This document shows, in pieces, positions 12,671 to 24,640 of a stretch of 64,000 bases of DNA (the stretch's first letter is position 1; each line of letters begins with the position of its first letter). The stretch is from Theropithecus gelada (lineage: Eukaryota > Chordata > Mammalia > Primates > Cercopithecidae): contig NC_037683.1 in assembly GCF_003255815.1 (NCBI RefSeq), forward strand, positions 80,905,790 through 80,969,789, given 5' to 3'. The translations under genes and the position numbers were made by a program. The notes under the pieces are model-generated. The model saw nothing but the letters and a program-made list of their open reading frames with translations, was not told the DNA's origin and made no database searches.

Positions 12671-14190
12671 ACTCTCCTGAGACAAGGCCAGCCAATCTGT
12701 TTCCTAGACCAATCGTGATCAGCACACTAGGTAAGTATGCACGGAAACAATGGTGGAGAGGCAGCTCTGGCAAGAGAGAAGAGATGATTGCTGGCCCCAC
12801 ATCAAGGAAGGGACGAGGAAAACTGAGAAGCAGCTGCGGCAGCAGTGGAGAGGGAGTACAACAACAGAAGCGGCAACAAACCCAAAACCTCAAGAATGGG
12901 TCAGCTTCCTGCAGGAGAGAGAAGAATCCACTTGATAAACCTTCCTGTCAAGAAAGGTTGGGGGGCAGGGGCCTCTGACAACTTCAAGAGAAGATTTGCA
13001 TCATTTAGAAAATTCGTGTATGTGAAACAGATCATTTCTCAATGATGGCGAGTTAATGAGGCATCCCAAATCTACCCTTAAACTCAGTCCTTGGATGGGT
13101 ATAACTAAACTCCAGACACTAACAGAAATATCAGAATGACTAAAGCTAGAAGACCAAAAAGATACACAGACTTTTTTTTTCCTCCATAATAAAGGAGGCT
13201 TATTAAAGGTACTATCTTAAAGAAATAGATAAGGGGTGGACATCAGATACGTTTTAGATGGATCATTATCATTATTAATTGACCAAAAATGTAAACACGA
13301 TAAGAAAGCTTGACTCCACATATATAAAATTCTTCATCCAACAATGAACAAATCCGCATTCTTCACAGGCACACACAAAGCATTTATGCAAAATAACCAT
13401 GTACCATCCACAAAGAAAGTCTCTACAAATTTCAAAGATGTGTATCTTTCAAAACCTTTGAAGTCTTAGAGATTTAAGTCTATAGGCTATGACAATATTT
13501 CCTAAGGAAAAAAACCCTTTCAGCTTTAAAAAATGATCAACCAAAAAAAGAATATAAATTTCACTGACTCTGGCTAAACAACACACCAACATTTGGTCAC
13601 AATATAATTAATTTCACCCTTAATGTTACTGTTGAAAGTATTTAAATGCCCAGGCACTGACTCCAACCCACACACTCCTCCCTGATCCCACATTCCGAGT
13701 AGATCAGGTATTTTCACACTTGGTTCATCTTCAGTGAAGACTGTAATTAAATCTTTAATTTGAAAAAAAGAGTGAAAGTCCAGCACTCACTGCATTATTG
13801 GCTGGCTTCGAAGCTCAGGGCAGAGAGCAGTCAAATAACAAATGGCGACCTCAGGTCTTTCAAGAGTAAGTAATCTGCTAATTTCAGAAATTACCAGCTC
13901 ATCTCAAAAGTGACCAATTTACACGTAAAAATGCTTTCCGCTGTTAGGCACAAGCTTCCTGGGAATCAGAAATGTTACTTCAATTGCACAAACTCTCAGG
14001 TTTATGGGCTGCCTGGCCTTTTGATTACACCATAATTTAAAAAGTATAAATTTTAGAACATGTTTTGTTTCATGTCCAAGATGTTGGAAGAGGCCTCTTT
14101 GGGAGCCGAGTACTCCAAGGAAAACAACTAGCTTAATCTACCTCCACAACTAGCTAAAACTCAAGCATAAAAGAAGGCAGTGTGGTGCTA
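12671..14190. other. Unique intronic sequence
   Basis: No gene or clear repeat is recognised. Short overlapping frames at 12661-13045 are not supported. Confidence 0.45.
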
Positions 14191-14194
14191 ATTT

Positions 14195-14310
14195 GGTTAC
14201 TTAATTCACAGAATATTTACTGAGCATCTGTTCTGTGCCCAGCACTGTTCTAGATACAGGGGATATGGCTGTGAATAAAACAAGGCTCTGTTCTCAGAAG
14301 AAAAACACCT
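14195..14310 (+). mobile_element. LINE2 3'-end fragment
   Basis: The string atatttactgagcatctg, then tgtgcccagcactgttctag and gatatggctgtgaataaaac, is the standard LINE2 3' end. Confidence 0.75.
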
Positions 14311-14314
14311 GTAA

Positions 14315-14500
14315 TCAGACACACCTGGGATTACATTCTGGCTGGGTCACTTACTAGTTATGAGACCCTGGGCAATCATTTAACAGCTCTGAGCCTCAAT
14401 TCCTCATCTATTAAAGGAAAACAACAATGTTAAAGGCTGTGGTGATTTTAAAAAATATACATAGCATAGCAAGCTCCTTAGCTCAAAACAGGCATTGAAT
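14315..14500 (+). repeat. MIR SINE
   Basis: The path gggtcacttactagttatga, then ccctgggcaatcatttaac and gagcctcaattcctcatct, is the MIR core in sense orientation. Confidence 0.8.
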
Positions 14501-15844
14501 GGACACTGGCCCCCTCCCTTCCCGTAATAAGAGAGCAGGTAATCAGCAAATGCTTCAAACTGGCACCAGGGACTACCTGAAACAGAATCAGAAGAAGGTA
14601 CTATTTTTTTTTCTATTATGTGTTTCCCTGGTCCTCTGCATCTTCCTCACATCTGTGCTTCTTTTCTGTTCTTAGGTACCCTGTGCCCCTTGGTCCACTC
14701 CCAGGATCTTGTTTCTGTCAAATTACAACTTATATCCTCCCTCAATCTGCTCCAGAACAGTTCTATTCTTTGAGTATATTGCTTGGGAGCTCCTCAAAGA
14801 AAAGCATTCAATTAAACTAATTCACTCAAGAGGTACATGCAAGCTCCATGCTGCCAAGCCTCTTGTTGATATTTTCATTTTAAAGAGGAAGCTTCTAGAC
14901 ATTGCAGAGATGTCATCTTTGGGGGCAGGGCAAATGGCTAAAGTGTCACCTATACCATTCAGTATACAGAATACACTGCTAGGTAAGTGGATAAATCAAG
15001 TTTTATTTTTACTACATCAAATTTTCATAATTTACAGAAAAGACGCATTCTTGCTGATCAAGGTTACTGTCTATGTCTGGTCTGTGTTTCCAGCTTACCA
15101 GAGGCTCAGCCTTTCAAAGTGATTTACCAGTGAACTAATCTCAAAATCGTCATCAGTTTCTCTTTAACTCTGCCTTCCAGGAGCTTAACTGGAATGGAGT
15201 CCTTACAGCCAAACAGAAATGACTGGTATTTAAAGAAAAATACATATTAAAATACATTTATTTTTCTGCTAGCAGTTAACTCTCATGTTGTCTAGTGCTT
15301 CAATGAGGCTCTAGAATTTAATTATTTGTCAGAAATTTTAATAAAATCAACTTTTAATTATTTCCATTAGCAAATATTACTAGTTGTAATACTGAATCAG
15401 ATAAAATTGAGCGAAAAGGCAAAAGACACAAATATTAGCATTAGCTAACTAATATGCCTGGTAGTAAGGGGGATATACTTTTTATAATCCTAAACCAAGG
15501 TCATCCATTTATTTAAAAAACACTTATAACTTTCTGTATGAAAACAACTATGAAACAATAAAGGATGAAACATTTTCGTAGTAACAAAAAGTGACAGAAA
15601 AAGAAAGCAAGGATAAAAGGAAATCCAAGAAAACAGTCATTTCTGGAAACACTGTTTTTCACTTGAACTGTAGGAGTGCGATGCGTTCTTTAACGAGTCG
15701 GGGCTCGGAGATGCTGGGGAAATAAAACAGGAATTCTTAGGAAGTCTCATCTACCAGCCTAAGGCAGGAGCTGGTAAATGCTGACTTGGGGAAGCAGGCT
15801 TGTGAAATGAAGTTCTGTCCACATTACTTATTAGCATAATTATT
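14501..15844. other. Unique intronic sequence
   Basis: No gene or strong repeat is seen. The 137-residue open frame at 14709-15122 lacks recognisable similarity. Confidence 0.4.
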
Positions 15845-16060
15845 AATAATAATTATGAGCCCCTATCATGTTCCAGGCATTGTACTTTACCATCTTCACA
15901 AAAACCCTTTGGGGAGGTGGATATTAACATCCTTACTTGACAGATTTCAAAAACAGACTCAGGTTAACATGCCCAAGCTCACACAACCGCTAAGTCTCAG
16001 AGCCAGAATTTGTACTCAGGACCTGAATCTGGGACTGCCCACAAGAGACCACAGTGCATC
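15845..16060 (-). repeat. MIR SINE
   Basis: The reversed MIR order is visible: catgttccaggcattgtac, a tail region, then catgcccaagctcacacaac and cagagccagaatttg. Confidence 0.75.
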
Positions 16061-16299
16061 ACAACAAGCTTGCTGGTTGTATTCCTCACGCTGCCTCCTG
16101 CTGACCCAGAGAGCCCTCTGCAGTAAGCTTTCCTCCTTCACATCCACAAATCTGTTGCCCAAGTACCTCTCTAGATAGTCATGATTTTGCTGGAAAAAGA
16201 CAGCTCTCAAGTCTAAGGCATCAACTGAGTTGCAGGTTTGCCTTCTAAAAATGAGCTGAGCAAGGAGATATCCAAGAGACCCCAATTCCCACATCTTTC

Positions 16300-17046
16300 A
16301 ATCCACTTTCCAAGCAGAAGAGACTTCAGCAATAAAACTACTATATGATCCAAGAATGCTTCTTCTGAGTGTATATTCAAAGAACTGAAATAGGGATCTT
16401 GAAAAGGTATCTGCACACCCATACTTACTGAAGCACTAGTCTCAGTACCCAAGGAATGCATGGAAGCAACCTACATGTCCACTGACAGACAGATGAATAA
16501 GGACAACGTGCTATATGCATACAATGGAATATTATTCAGCCTTAAAAAGAAGGAAATCTTACTATTTGCAACTGAATGAACCTGGAGGACACTGTGCTAA
16601 GTGAAATAAGCCAGACACTGAAGGACAAGTACTCCATGATTTCCACTTACATGAGAAATCTAAAATAGCCAAACTCACAGAAGCAGAGTAGAATGGTGGC
16701 TACAGGGGCTGAGAGAAAGGGAAAACAGGGAAGTGCTTAAAAGGTACAAAGTTTCAGTTATACAAGATAAGTCCTAGAAATCTCTACAGCTTGGTGCCTA
16801 CAGTTGACAATATTGTATTTTATGCTTAAAAACTTGCTAAGAGGGTAGGTCTTATGTCAAGTGTTCTTATCATGAATAAACAAAATAATAAAGCAGACAG
16901 TAAGAAACTTTGGCAGGTGATGGTTAGGTTCATGGCACAGACTGTGGTGATGGTTTCGCGGGTGTATGCTTATCTGCAAACTCACCGAGTTGTATACACT
17001 CAATAAGAACAGCTTTCGGTATTGTCCATCATACTTCAGAAAAGTT
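16300..17046 (+). mobile_element. L1M 3' end (ORF2 terminus and 3' UTR)
   Basis: Recognised segments are ctacatgtccactgacagac, atacaatggaatattattca, gaatgaacctggagga, agtgaaataagccagacac and tgatggtttcgcgggtgt. It is 5'-truncated and diverged. Confidence 0.92.
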
Positions 17047-17047
17047 T

Positions 17048-17064
17048 TGTGTGTGTGTGTGTGT
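17048..17064 (+). repeat. (TG)n microsatellite
   Basis: About eight TG units lie between the L1 end and the next Alu T tract. Confidence 0.9.
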
Positions 17065-17326
17065 TTTTTTTATTTCCCCCCAAGAGAGAGTCTTGCTGTC
17101 CCAGGCTTCAGTGCAATGGGGCTATCATAGTTCGCTTGCAGTCTCGAACTACTGGGCTCAAGCGAGATCCTCCTGCCTCAGAGTCCCAAGTAGCTAGGAC
17201 TACCTACAGGTATACGTCACCATGCCGGTTAATTGTTTTCTTTTTTGTAGAGAACCGCTTTGTTGCCCAGCCTGGTCTTAAATGCCTGGCCTCAAGGGAT
17301 TACAGTTATGAGTCACTGCCCCTGGC
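17065..17326 (-). mobile_element. AluJ-type element with small deletions
   Basis: A reversed, diverged Alu runs from gagtcttgctgtcccagg to gagtcactgcccctggc. Part of the left arm is missing where ggcctcaag joins ggattacag. Confidence 0.85.
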
Positions 17327-17339
17327 AAGTGTGTGTTTG

Positions 17340-17636
17340 TTTTTTGAGATGGAGTCTTGCTGTGTTGCTCAGGCTGGAGTACAGTGGCATGATCTCGGCT
17401 CACCGTAACCTCTGCCTCCCAGATTCAAGCGATTCTCCTGCCTCAGCCTCCCAAGTAGCTGGAAGTACAGGCACCCACCACCACGCCCCGGCTACTTTTT
17501 TGTGTGTGTGCATTTTTAGTAGAGACAGAGTTTCACCAGGTTGGCCAGGCTGGTTTCAAACTCCTGACCTCAAGTGATCCATCCACTTTGGCCTCCCAAA
17601 GTGCTAGGATTACAGGCATAAGCCACCGCACCGGCC
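17340..17636 (-). mobile_element. AluS element
   Basis: A complete reversed dimer runs from tttttgagatggagtcttgc to ataagccaccgcaccggcc. It lies in tandem with the preceding Alu in the same orientation. Confidence 0.94.
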
Positions 17637-18590
17637 TGTTTTGTTTTTAAAGGGAGAGACTTTAAGGACTCATTGTATGATTTGGTGGAGTAAATTGTTG
17701 GGTGGCCACTCATCTGTTTGCTGCCTGGCAAATTGTGAGTGTTTCAGTAAACACAGTGTAAGCTGCTTGGTAAAATTCCAGGTTTTCTTTTAAATCAACT
17801 ATTTGTTGCACAGCCTTCTGCGCCCCAACACAGCAGAGCACAGAGGAAGGATGGTCTGTCCCGGGCCAGCAGAGTGGCTTCCAACAGGCCGTGGAGAGGA
17901 TGCTGACTTCCACAGACTCTAGGGCATCTAATGGTAGAGTCTGAAATGGAACGGTAGGGTCTGGGAATTTGAGAGCTACCAGACACCCAGATGTCAAAGA
18001 GTTTTCAAGAAGTCTTGTTTTTCCCAGTAGTTTCATGTCGCTGTGGAGAGGAGAGGAGAAAAAACGGGCCAAATAATCTTCCTAATATAAAAGCTTTGCT
18101 TTTCCCTTCATCCGATTTAAGATAATGATGAGAAAAACTGTTCATTAAAGCACACTTTCAACAGACGGGAGGAGGGGCGGGCCTGAGCAAGCAGGGGGCG
18201 GGTTGCAAGCAAGGCAGGCTCCACCCAAAGGCCTCAAGCTCCCCACTGTGTTCCCAAAGCACAAAGCAGCAGCACAGGAGGCCCACATTCCCTGCAAATC
18301 CATACAGGTGTGTTTTCAGAGTAGATAAGTAATTACCCAATTCCACCTCATGTGACCTTCCGTGAAGTGAGGGTGGAGAAAATGAAAAATGAACTGATTC
18401 ACCCCAGTGAGCTCCAGCGCCTCCCAGTCAGCAGCAGCAAGGGCTCCTGGAACATCTAACAGAAACATCGCATGGCTGACCCCAGGCCCACTGCTGGGAG
18501 AAATCCATTCATCAAAGAAGCTAACACACAGTCCAGCTCCAGCTCAGATCTATGACTCCAGCGACAGGAAATGGTTAGTAGTACAATAAT
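17637..18590. other. Unique intron with a GC-box-like, G-rich patch
   Basis: No exon was identified. The minus-strand open frame at 17710-18072 (120 codons) matches nothing I know. Two GGGGCGGG motifs occur at 18174-18181 and 18195-18202 in a locally GC-rich interval. Confidence 0.45.
18167..18202 (+). promoter_or_regulatory. Paired GC boxes / G-run cluster (candidate)
   Basis: Two perfect SP1-type GGGGCGGG boxes lie 21 bp apart, start to start. Five G runs within 36 bp also satisfy a loose G-quadruplex pattern. No TATA box or transcript is visible, so regulatory activity is only a possibility. Confidence 0.35.
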
Positions 18591-18860
18591 AAAACTTGAC
18601 TTCAGACAGTATTTGTCTTGAAGGGCTATAGCGTCCCCTTGGGCAAGTCATCTCTGGGGCCTCAGTTTCCACATCTAAAGTGAAGGGGTTGGTAGGGAGG
18701 CGGAGGTTGCAGTGAGCCGAGATCACGCCACTGCGTTCCGGCCCGGGCAACACAGTCAGACTCTATCTCAAAAAAATAAAATAGAAATAAAGTGAAGGGG
18801 TTGAGCTCAGTGACCTCTAACTTCTCTTTCAGAATTTAAATTCTATCATTTTGTTATGAT
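18590..18860 (+). repeat. MIR-like SINE split by a truncated Alu
   Basis: The piece ccccttgggcaagtcatctc followed by ggggcctcagtttccacatc is the MIR core. It is interrupted by the Alu fragment at 18692-18788. Confidence 0.6.
18692..18788 (+). mobile_element. 5'-truncated Alu with 15-bp target-site duplication
   Basis: Only the last part of the right arm is present, starting at gaggcggaggttgcagtgag and ending in an A-rich tail. The flanks aaagtgaaggggttg at 18677-18691 and 18789-18803 are identical, which marks a clean L1-mediated insertion. Confidence 0.9.
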
Positions 18861-19040
18861 TTCTCCAATCTCCATTTCTTTTAAGCTCTAAAGGTTTGGT
18901 GCCTGCTCAAAGTCAGGATAAATGGACTACAAAACAAGAGTGGATAATTTAGCATTGAGTGATTACTTCTGAAGCAAGAAATTACGAGCTTTCCTTCCTT
19001 AATAGACACATTAACATTTTCTGTCAATAATGGACTAGGC

Positions 19041-19261
19041 CGGGGGTGTTCAACCTTTTGGCTTCCCTGGGCCACATTGGAAGAATAGTAATTGTCTTGG
19101 GCCAGACGTAAAATGCACTAACAACAGCTAGAGAGCTTTAAAAAAAAAATTGCAAAACAATCTCATGATGTTTTAAGAAAGTTTACAGATTTGTGTTGGG
19201 CCACCATTCAAAGTCGTTCTGGGCTGCATGTGGCTGTCGTCCCGTGGGTTGGACAAGCTTG
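19041..19261 (+). mobile_element. Non-autonomous hAT DNA transposon with 8-bp duplication
   Basis: The left end gggggtgttcaacc and the right end ggttggacaagcttg form imperfect terminal inverted repeats. The flanks gactaggc (19033-19040) and gattaggc (19262-19269) match at 7 of 8 bases, the size expected for hAT. The interior (ccctgggccacattgg, gtgttgggccacc) belongs to a common MER-type family that I do not name. Confidence 0.8.
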
Positions 19262-19269
19262 GATTAGGC

Positions 19270-20030
19270 TCTTCCCATTTACTGGAATTCAGCCACTAAA
19301 TGGGGTAGGGTTCAATTCCTCTATCCTTCGGCTGCTGTAGACGAGTTGCTTCAAATGACATGACAGCCTCTGCCTCATAATAAACTGCCAATCATGTAAC
19401 TGCTCAAAATCAAATCATTAGTTAAATCTGCATGATGAATTTCCTCACATTATTGGCTCTTTGGTATCTTGATGGGCACAGTCTATGAATCCAGTCCCTG
19501 CATTGTCAGGCACTGCTCTATTGTGTGAATCTCAATTACTGTCAGTGTAACCTTGCAGACCTGGAAGTACACACCCATTAGCACAGAAAGGACATACTCC
19601 CCAACCTTTCCTACCAAGGAGACAGCACATTTTTTAGCCCAAATGGAAACATAGTTGTCCCCACACCATGTCAACAAGAGAGCAGGGTGGAATCGCCTTC
19701 TGCTTTCTGGTTTTATTTTGGGGAGATCGCCTAGTAATGAGAAAGTAGCTACAAGGAAGGAAAGTCGCAAGGCTCTTTACCAGAACCTCTGTTTATACAA
19801 AAGCCAGCGTTTTTATGTGGAGATTGATTGAGATTCAGTGTGAGGTGGCTGTTAGGCAGAGATGGACTATGCCGGGGCTTGTCTTATGACCTGTGACCCA
19901 CTCTTGTACTTTTCTTGCAGAGGGAGGAGACAGCCAAGGTAGATGAAATGGTCCAGTTACCTGGCACTTCAGGCACTGCACAGATGCTGGCTGGAGCACT
20001 TCCCTTACCACGCTGGCTCTGATGGAAATG
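19270..20030. other. Unique intronic sequence
   Basis: I recognise no gene or repeat here. Confidence 0.4.
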
Positions 20031-20034
20031 GAAA

Positions 20035-20560
20035 TAAAAACCACCGCTAGACTCCATTTCCCATCCATCCAATAGACAAAAATGTACATGTTGGATAATA
20101 CCGAATTGCTAGGAATACATTGCTGCTAGGATTGTAAATGGGTGCAGCCAGTCTTGGGATTAATTTGGCAGTATTCAATACAACCTTACTTGCAGGCTTT
20201 CATCTCCCCAGAAAAACACCAGCACAATTGCACAAGGAGAGGGCAGCATTTATTTGTCAAATCAAAAAAAAGAAAAATAACATGACTGCCAATAAATAAG
20301 GAAATTAACTAATAAACCATGCTCCATCCAAACTGTGGAAGAGTCATGCCAGTTAAGAATAATAAAGTAGACCGACATGTACCAAACACGTAAGATCTCT
20401 AAGACCAAGCACTGAGTGAAAAAACGAAAGCACTGAGGAACAATACATTGACTACGATACCCCTTATGTTAAAAAGCCAAGCAAACCGCATTTCTACAGA
20501 AACACATATCTGCATGTAATTTCATAGCAAAAGGTCTGGAATGACACACATCAAGAGTTT
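20035..20560 (+). mobile_element. Ancient L1/HAL1-type 3' fragment
   Basis: Weak but ordered resemblance is seen: ggaaataaaaaccaccgct, then tgctaggattgtaaatggg, gggattaatttggcagtatt and ctaataaaccatgctccatc. It is highly diverged. Confidence 0.5.
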
Positions 20561-20930
20561 AGCTCTTGAGGCAACTGTTAAATAAAATGAAGGAAAAGTA
20601 GGCTATAACACAGTATTACGCCAAGATTACAACTGGCAAAATAAAAGTGTGTATTTTTTTTTTTTAAAGCAACTCATCGGAACTACAGAGAATAAAAACA
20701 GCAGTGTTCTGTTCATTTAAGAAAAAAAAATAAAGGTGTCTTAACTATACATTGAGAAACATGTTCTGAAAAACCAGTTTTCCAGTTATTTCTGACTGCT
20801 CTCTTTTAAATCTCTGCTTTTAAAGGTATTTTTTAGATGAATAAAAGTACAAAACACAGCAGTGTAGCAAGTTTCATCTTGATGAAAGTATGAAATGGCT
20901 GACTGGAAATTATTTTAAAAGACAAAAACA

Positions 20931-21238
20931 GGCCAGGCGCGGTGGCTCACGCCTGTAATCTCAGCACTTTGGGAGGCTGAGGCTGGTGGATCACCTGAGG
21001 TCATGAGTTCAACACCAGTCTGGCCAAGATGGTGAAACCCTGTCTCTACTAAAAATACAAAAAAATTAGCCTGGTGTGGTGGCAGGCACCTGTAATCCCA
21101 GCTATTCAAAAGACTGAAGCAGGAGAATCGCTTGAACCTGGGAGGCGGAGGTTGCAGTGAGCTGAGATCGAGCCATTGCCCTTCAGCCTGGGCAACAGGG
21201 CAAGACTCCATGTCAGGAAAAAAAAAAAAAAAAGAAAG
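20931..21238 (+). mobile_element. AluS element with 13-bp target-site duplication
   Basis: A complete dimer starts ggccaggcgcggtggctcac. The direct repeat aaagacaaaaaca occurs at 20918-20930 and 21239-21251, flanking the element and its A tail. Confidence 0.95.
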
Positions 21239-21251
21239 AAAGACAAAAACA

Positions 21252-22180
21252 TTAGAGTCTAGCTAGCTACACTGTTAAGATGAAGCACTTTATTTTCATT
21301 TTTTGAAAATGCTATTTTGCAAAAGATCTAATTTGTTGATAAAACGTGCAGTAGATTTCATTATTATTGTCAATGTGTTTTTATACAGCTCCTTTATCTG
21401 ACACAGGTCTGGACAATTCCCTAGATTAAGTCAGTTGTTTAGGGGACATGAATTTTAGGCAACTAGATTTACTAAATTATCTTGTTAACTTTGTAAGTGG
21501 TCACGTGCTTTCCAAAGCAAGTAATTGACTAACAGAACTAAAATATACTATAGTGCCTACGTTTGAAACACCATAGAATAGTAATATTTTATGACAACAT
21601 AACCTTTTATTATAAGCATTTGATATCATAATGGGTGCACAAATATAGTATTTGGAATAAAACACAATTTAAAGCACTTTAAAAAGCAAGAATCAGGGCT
21701 TGGTACCATTTACCCCCAAAGAGGTTGTTACTTATAAATGAAGGCAACAGATTTCTGTTCTCAAAATGTGCCTGCCACCCAAGGACCAAAATATCTGAAA
21801 TTCCACCAGTAAAGATCCATTTCTTCAGAATAAATACCGATCTCCTTTTAAAATGCAAATAATCAGGAGGACCAAGACGCAAAATCAATTTTATTTTACC
21901 ATGTTATTTATCAAATTGTTTTCTCTCAAAGGAGGGAGGGGTAAGAGGGGAGTGAGCTGCTGAAAATTGTATGTGCGTTTATGTGCTTATTGTGTGAGGA
22001 TGCTGGAGGGGAAATTACAGCAGTCTAATCCTACTAAGCATACTGTTTCCTGGAATTACTCTTGACTGTAATCTTTCCACTGAAACCTTTCAAAACACTG
22101 TGGCAGGTTCAAAATCAGAAATACACAATAATTAATGAGATCATGGAACTCCTGGACAACCAATAAAGGTAACTACAAAT
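21252..22180. other. Unique intronic sequence
   Basis: The stretch is AT-rich with no recognised gene or repeat. Confidence 0.4.
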
Positions 22181-22184
22181 TAGT

Positions 22185-22440
22185 GAACACTACTCATGTG
22201 CCAGGTGCAGCGTTAAGCCCTTTACAAACACTATTTCACTTACTCCACACAAAAAATAAATGAAATGCATCCTATTACCTCCAACTTACAGTCAGGAAAA
22301 CTAAGGTTTAGAGAGGGGAAGAAATTTGCCCAAGTCAAATGGTGCCCAAGGTTATATGGTTACTAACTGATGACCCAGGTCTGAGAGACCCCAAAACACA
22401 GTACTCTCAACCATTATGCAATGCTGCCCCACTCTAACAA
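22185..22440 (-). repeat. MIR SINE, nearly full length
   Basis: The reversed MIR consensus can be followed across its length: gtgccaggtgcagcgttaag, ttacagtcaggaaaactaag, ttgcccaagtcaaatgg and accattatgcaatgctgccc. Confidence 0.85.
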
Positions 22441-23798
22441 ATACAAGGGAAAAGAATCTGGCCACAAATGAGTGCTTAAGCCCAAAAGCCAACCACATAC
22501 TCTGAAGGATACCTTTAAACTCATCTTTTCTTTAAATCAGTGTATTTTGGTTAAGAAAGATAAAAATAACTTCTTTCCCATCGTGCTTTTTCAGCTTTTC
22601 TTACAAAAAATAAATCATCTTGAGAATGGGGTACTTCAGTAAATTGTCATCTGCTGGCAGATCTTTAACACGTTATTTCCAACAATCCTCCCTGACCTCT
22701 TGCTCCTAGCGGGAGACGAAGTCCATTTCACTATGGACCACATATATAGCCCCACCATCCCCATGACCTTCAGACTTAAAGGAAATAAAAATAATTATCA
22801 GCACCCCCAATCCAGGACATAAGTGTTAGACAACTGTGTATTACTTTCACAGAAAATATTTGGGTAAATGTACTGTCATGTGTGAGTTCCAGGGACATGG
22901 CTGTTGAGAGAGTGCCCTAGTAGCCCCTGGTGCCAGCTCTCATTCTCCAGCCAACACCTCTGTGAAAGCATCACCTCACCTCCCTGTGACAGCAACCTGC
23001 ATGGAGAAGAGACTATCAGTCACTTCCTGTCCTGTTATTGTCTTTCAAGTACACAAGTGCAACTCAGACGTGAGGGGGTTCAACACCTCATTGAGAGATA
23101 AGGGCCGATGGGAAGGTAAATACTCTATTTTATCCACAGATGAATGACTCTGGGAAACTCAATAGGAACTCTGCAGAAAGCCCCGAATCTAACACTTGTC
23201 GCCTTCACAATTTTATGTTGGGTTTTCTTCCTCGCCCTGATCTTTCACTCTTACTCCTTGGAATAACAACCTGATATGCTATCAAAATGCAAATCCTTAT
23301 TGTCTTTGGTTCTGCTTTTATGTGAAACCCAAACTAAGACACAGATACCCTGTATACTTCACCAAGCAGCATCATGTAGGGTTGGGGGCGGCGGGGGTGA
23401 GCAGAGGTTTAAAGTCAGATCTGGGTTTGAATTCCTGCTCTGCTATTTATTTGCCACATTCCTTAAGGGAGTAATTCTTTGAGGCAGGTGGCTTAAATAA
23501 CACCCCAATGTTTTTTGTGAGGATTGAAAAAAAAATAGAAATAAAGAATTTCAAAAGTCTCTTTAGAAACAACTGTAAGTTATATTAACCAAAATTTACA
23601 CATGCACAAATAAACTCATGATGTTGCTATGAAATGACCAATAAAACCAACGAACCTCTGGAAAATCTATGAACACAAGAAAATAAACAAAAGAAAGGCA
23701 AGAAACTTGAGATGTACCTCCAGAACCACAGGTATAGTGTTTTTAAAAATTTAAGAGATCACCATTACAATTTTATATCAAGTTTAACATGAAAAATA
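22441..23798. other. Unique intronic sequence
   Basis: No gene is recognised. The A-rich part after about 23650 may be diverged L1 that continues beyond the next Alu. Confidence 0.35.
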
Positions 23799-24090
23799 GG
23801 CCACGCACAGTGGCTCACACCTGTAATCCCAACACTTTGGGAGGCCAAGGCAAGCAGATCACTTGAGCTCAGGAGTTCGAGACTAGCTTGGGCAACATGG
23901 CAAAACCCCATCGCTACAAAAAATACAAAAATTAGCTGGGTGTGGTGGCACGCGCCTGTAGTCTCAGCTACTCAGGAGGCTGAGGCAGGAGGATAAACTA
24001 AACCTGGGAGGTTGGGGTTGCAGTGAGCCATGATCATACCACTTCACTCCAGCCTAGGTGACACACTGAGGCCCTGTCTCAAATAAAAAG
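23799..24090 (+). mobile_element. Alu element (AluJ/S)
   Basis: A complete diverged dimer starts ggccacgcacagtggctcac and ends cctgtctcaaataaaaagg. Confidence 0.93.
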
Positions 24091-24104
24091 GAAAAAGAAA
24101 ATTG

Positions 24105-24640
24105 TTATTTCTATTTAAAGAAAGACAAATTGCCAAAACTGAGGAAGAAAGCTCATTTTTAAAAGACTACCATAAAAGAAACAGAAAAGTTACTCAAAAG
24201 ATTTACTCCCCATCTCCAAAAAGACCAAGGCCTAGATGGTCTTGGGCAATTTTATTCAGATACCAAGATGTGGTCACACCTATGTCAGTTAAAATGTCTC
24301 AGAGAATAAAGGAAGATGAATGGCTTCTGTTTCATGCTATACATTCATTATAACCATGATATAACAATATTACAAGGATACCACAAACTATGATAGAAAG
24401 CCAAGCTCACTTCTGGATGTCAGTGCAGAAGTCTTAAATAAATAAAAGCAACATGAATCCAGCAATATACTAAAAGGATAACGCCTCATAACCAGGTAAG
24501 ATTTATTCCAGGAATATAAGAATCATTCCACATTAGGACATTCATTAATGTCACTTAGTACATCAATAAAGAGAAAATAATGTGATCATTTTGATACATG
24601 CAAAAAAGATACTTGATATAAATATAATGTCCATACTTTT
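24105..24640 (+). mobile_element. L1 ORF2 fragment (5' portion of an interrupted element)
   Basis: Diverged ORF2 sequence is seen: aagaccaaggcctagatggt, agcaatatactaaaaggata, atttattccaggaatataag and gtgatcattttgatacatgc. The coding frame is destroyed. The orientation matches the L1 at 26940-29080, of which it may be the upstream part. Confidence 0.75.

Noticed and set aside
17710..18072. 120-codon minus-strand frame with a plausible-looking C-terminal helix
   Set aside because: Same strand as DMRT1, but no known DMRT1 exon has this sequence and no homology is recognised. Splice signals are not convincing.
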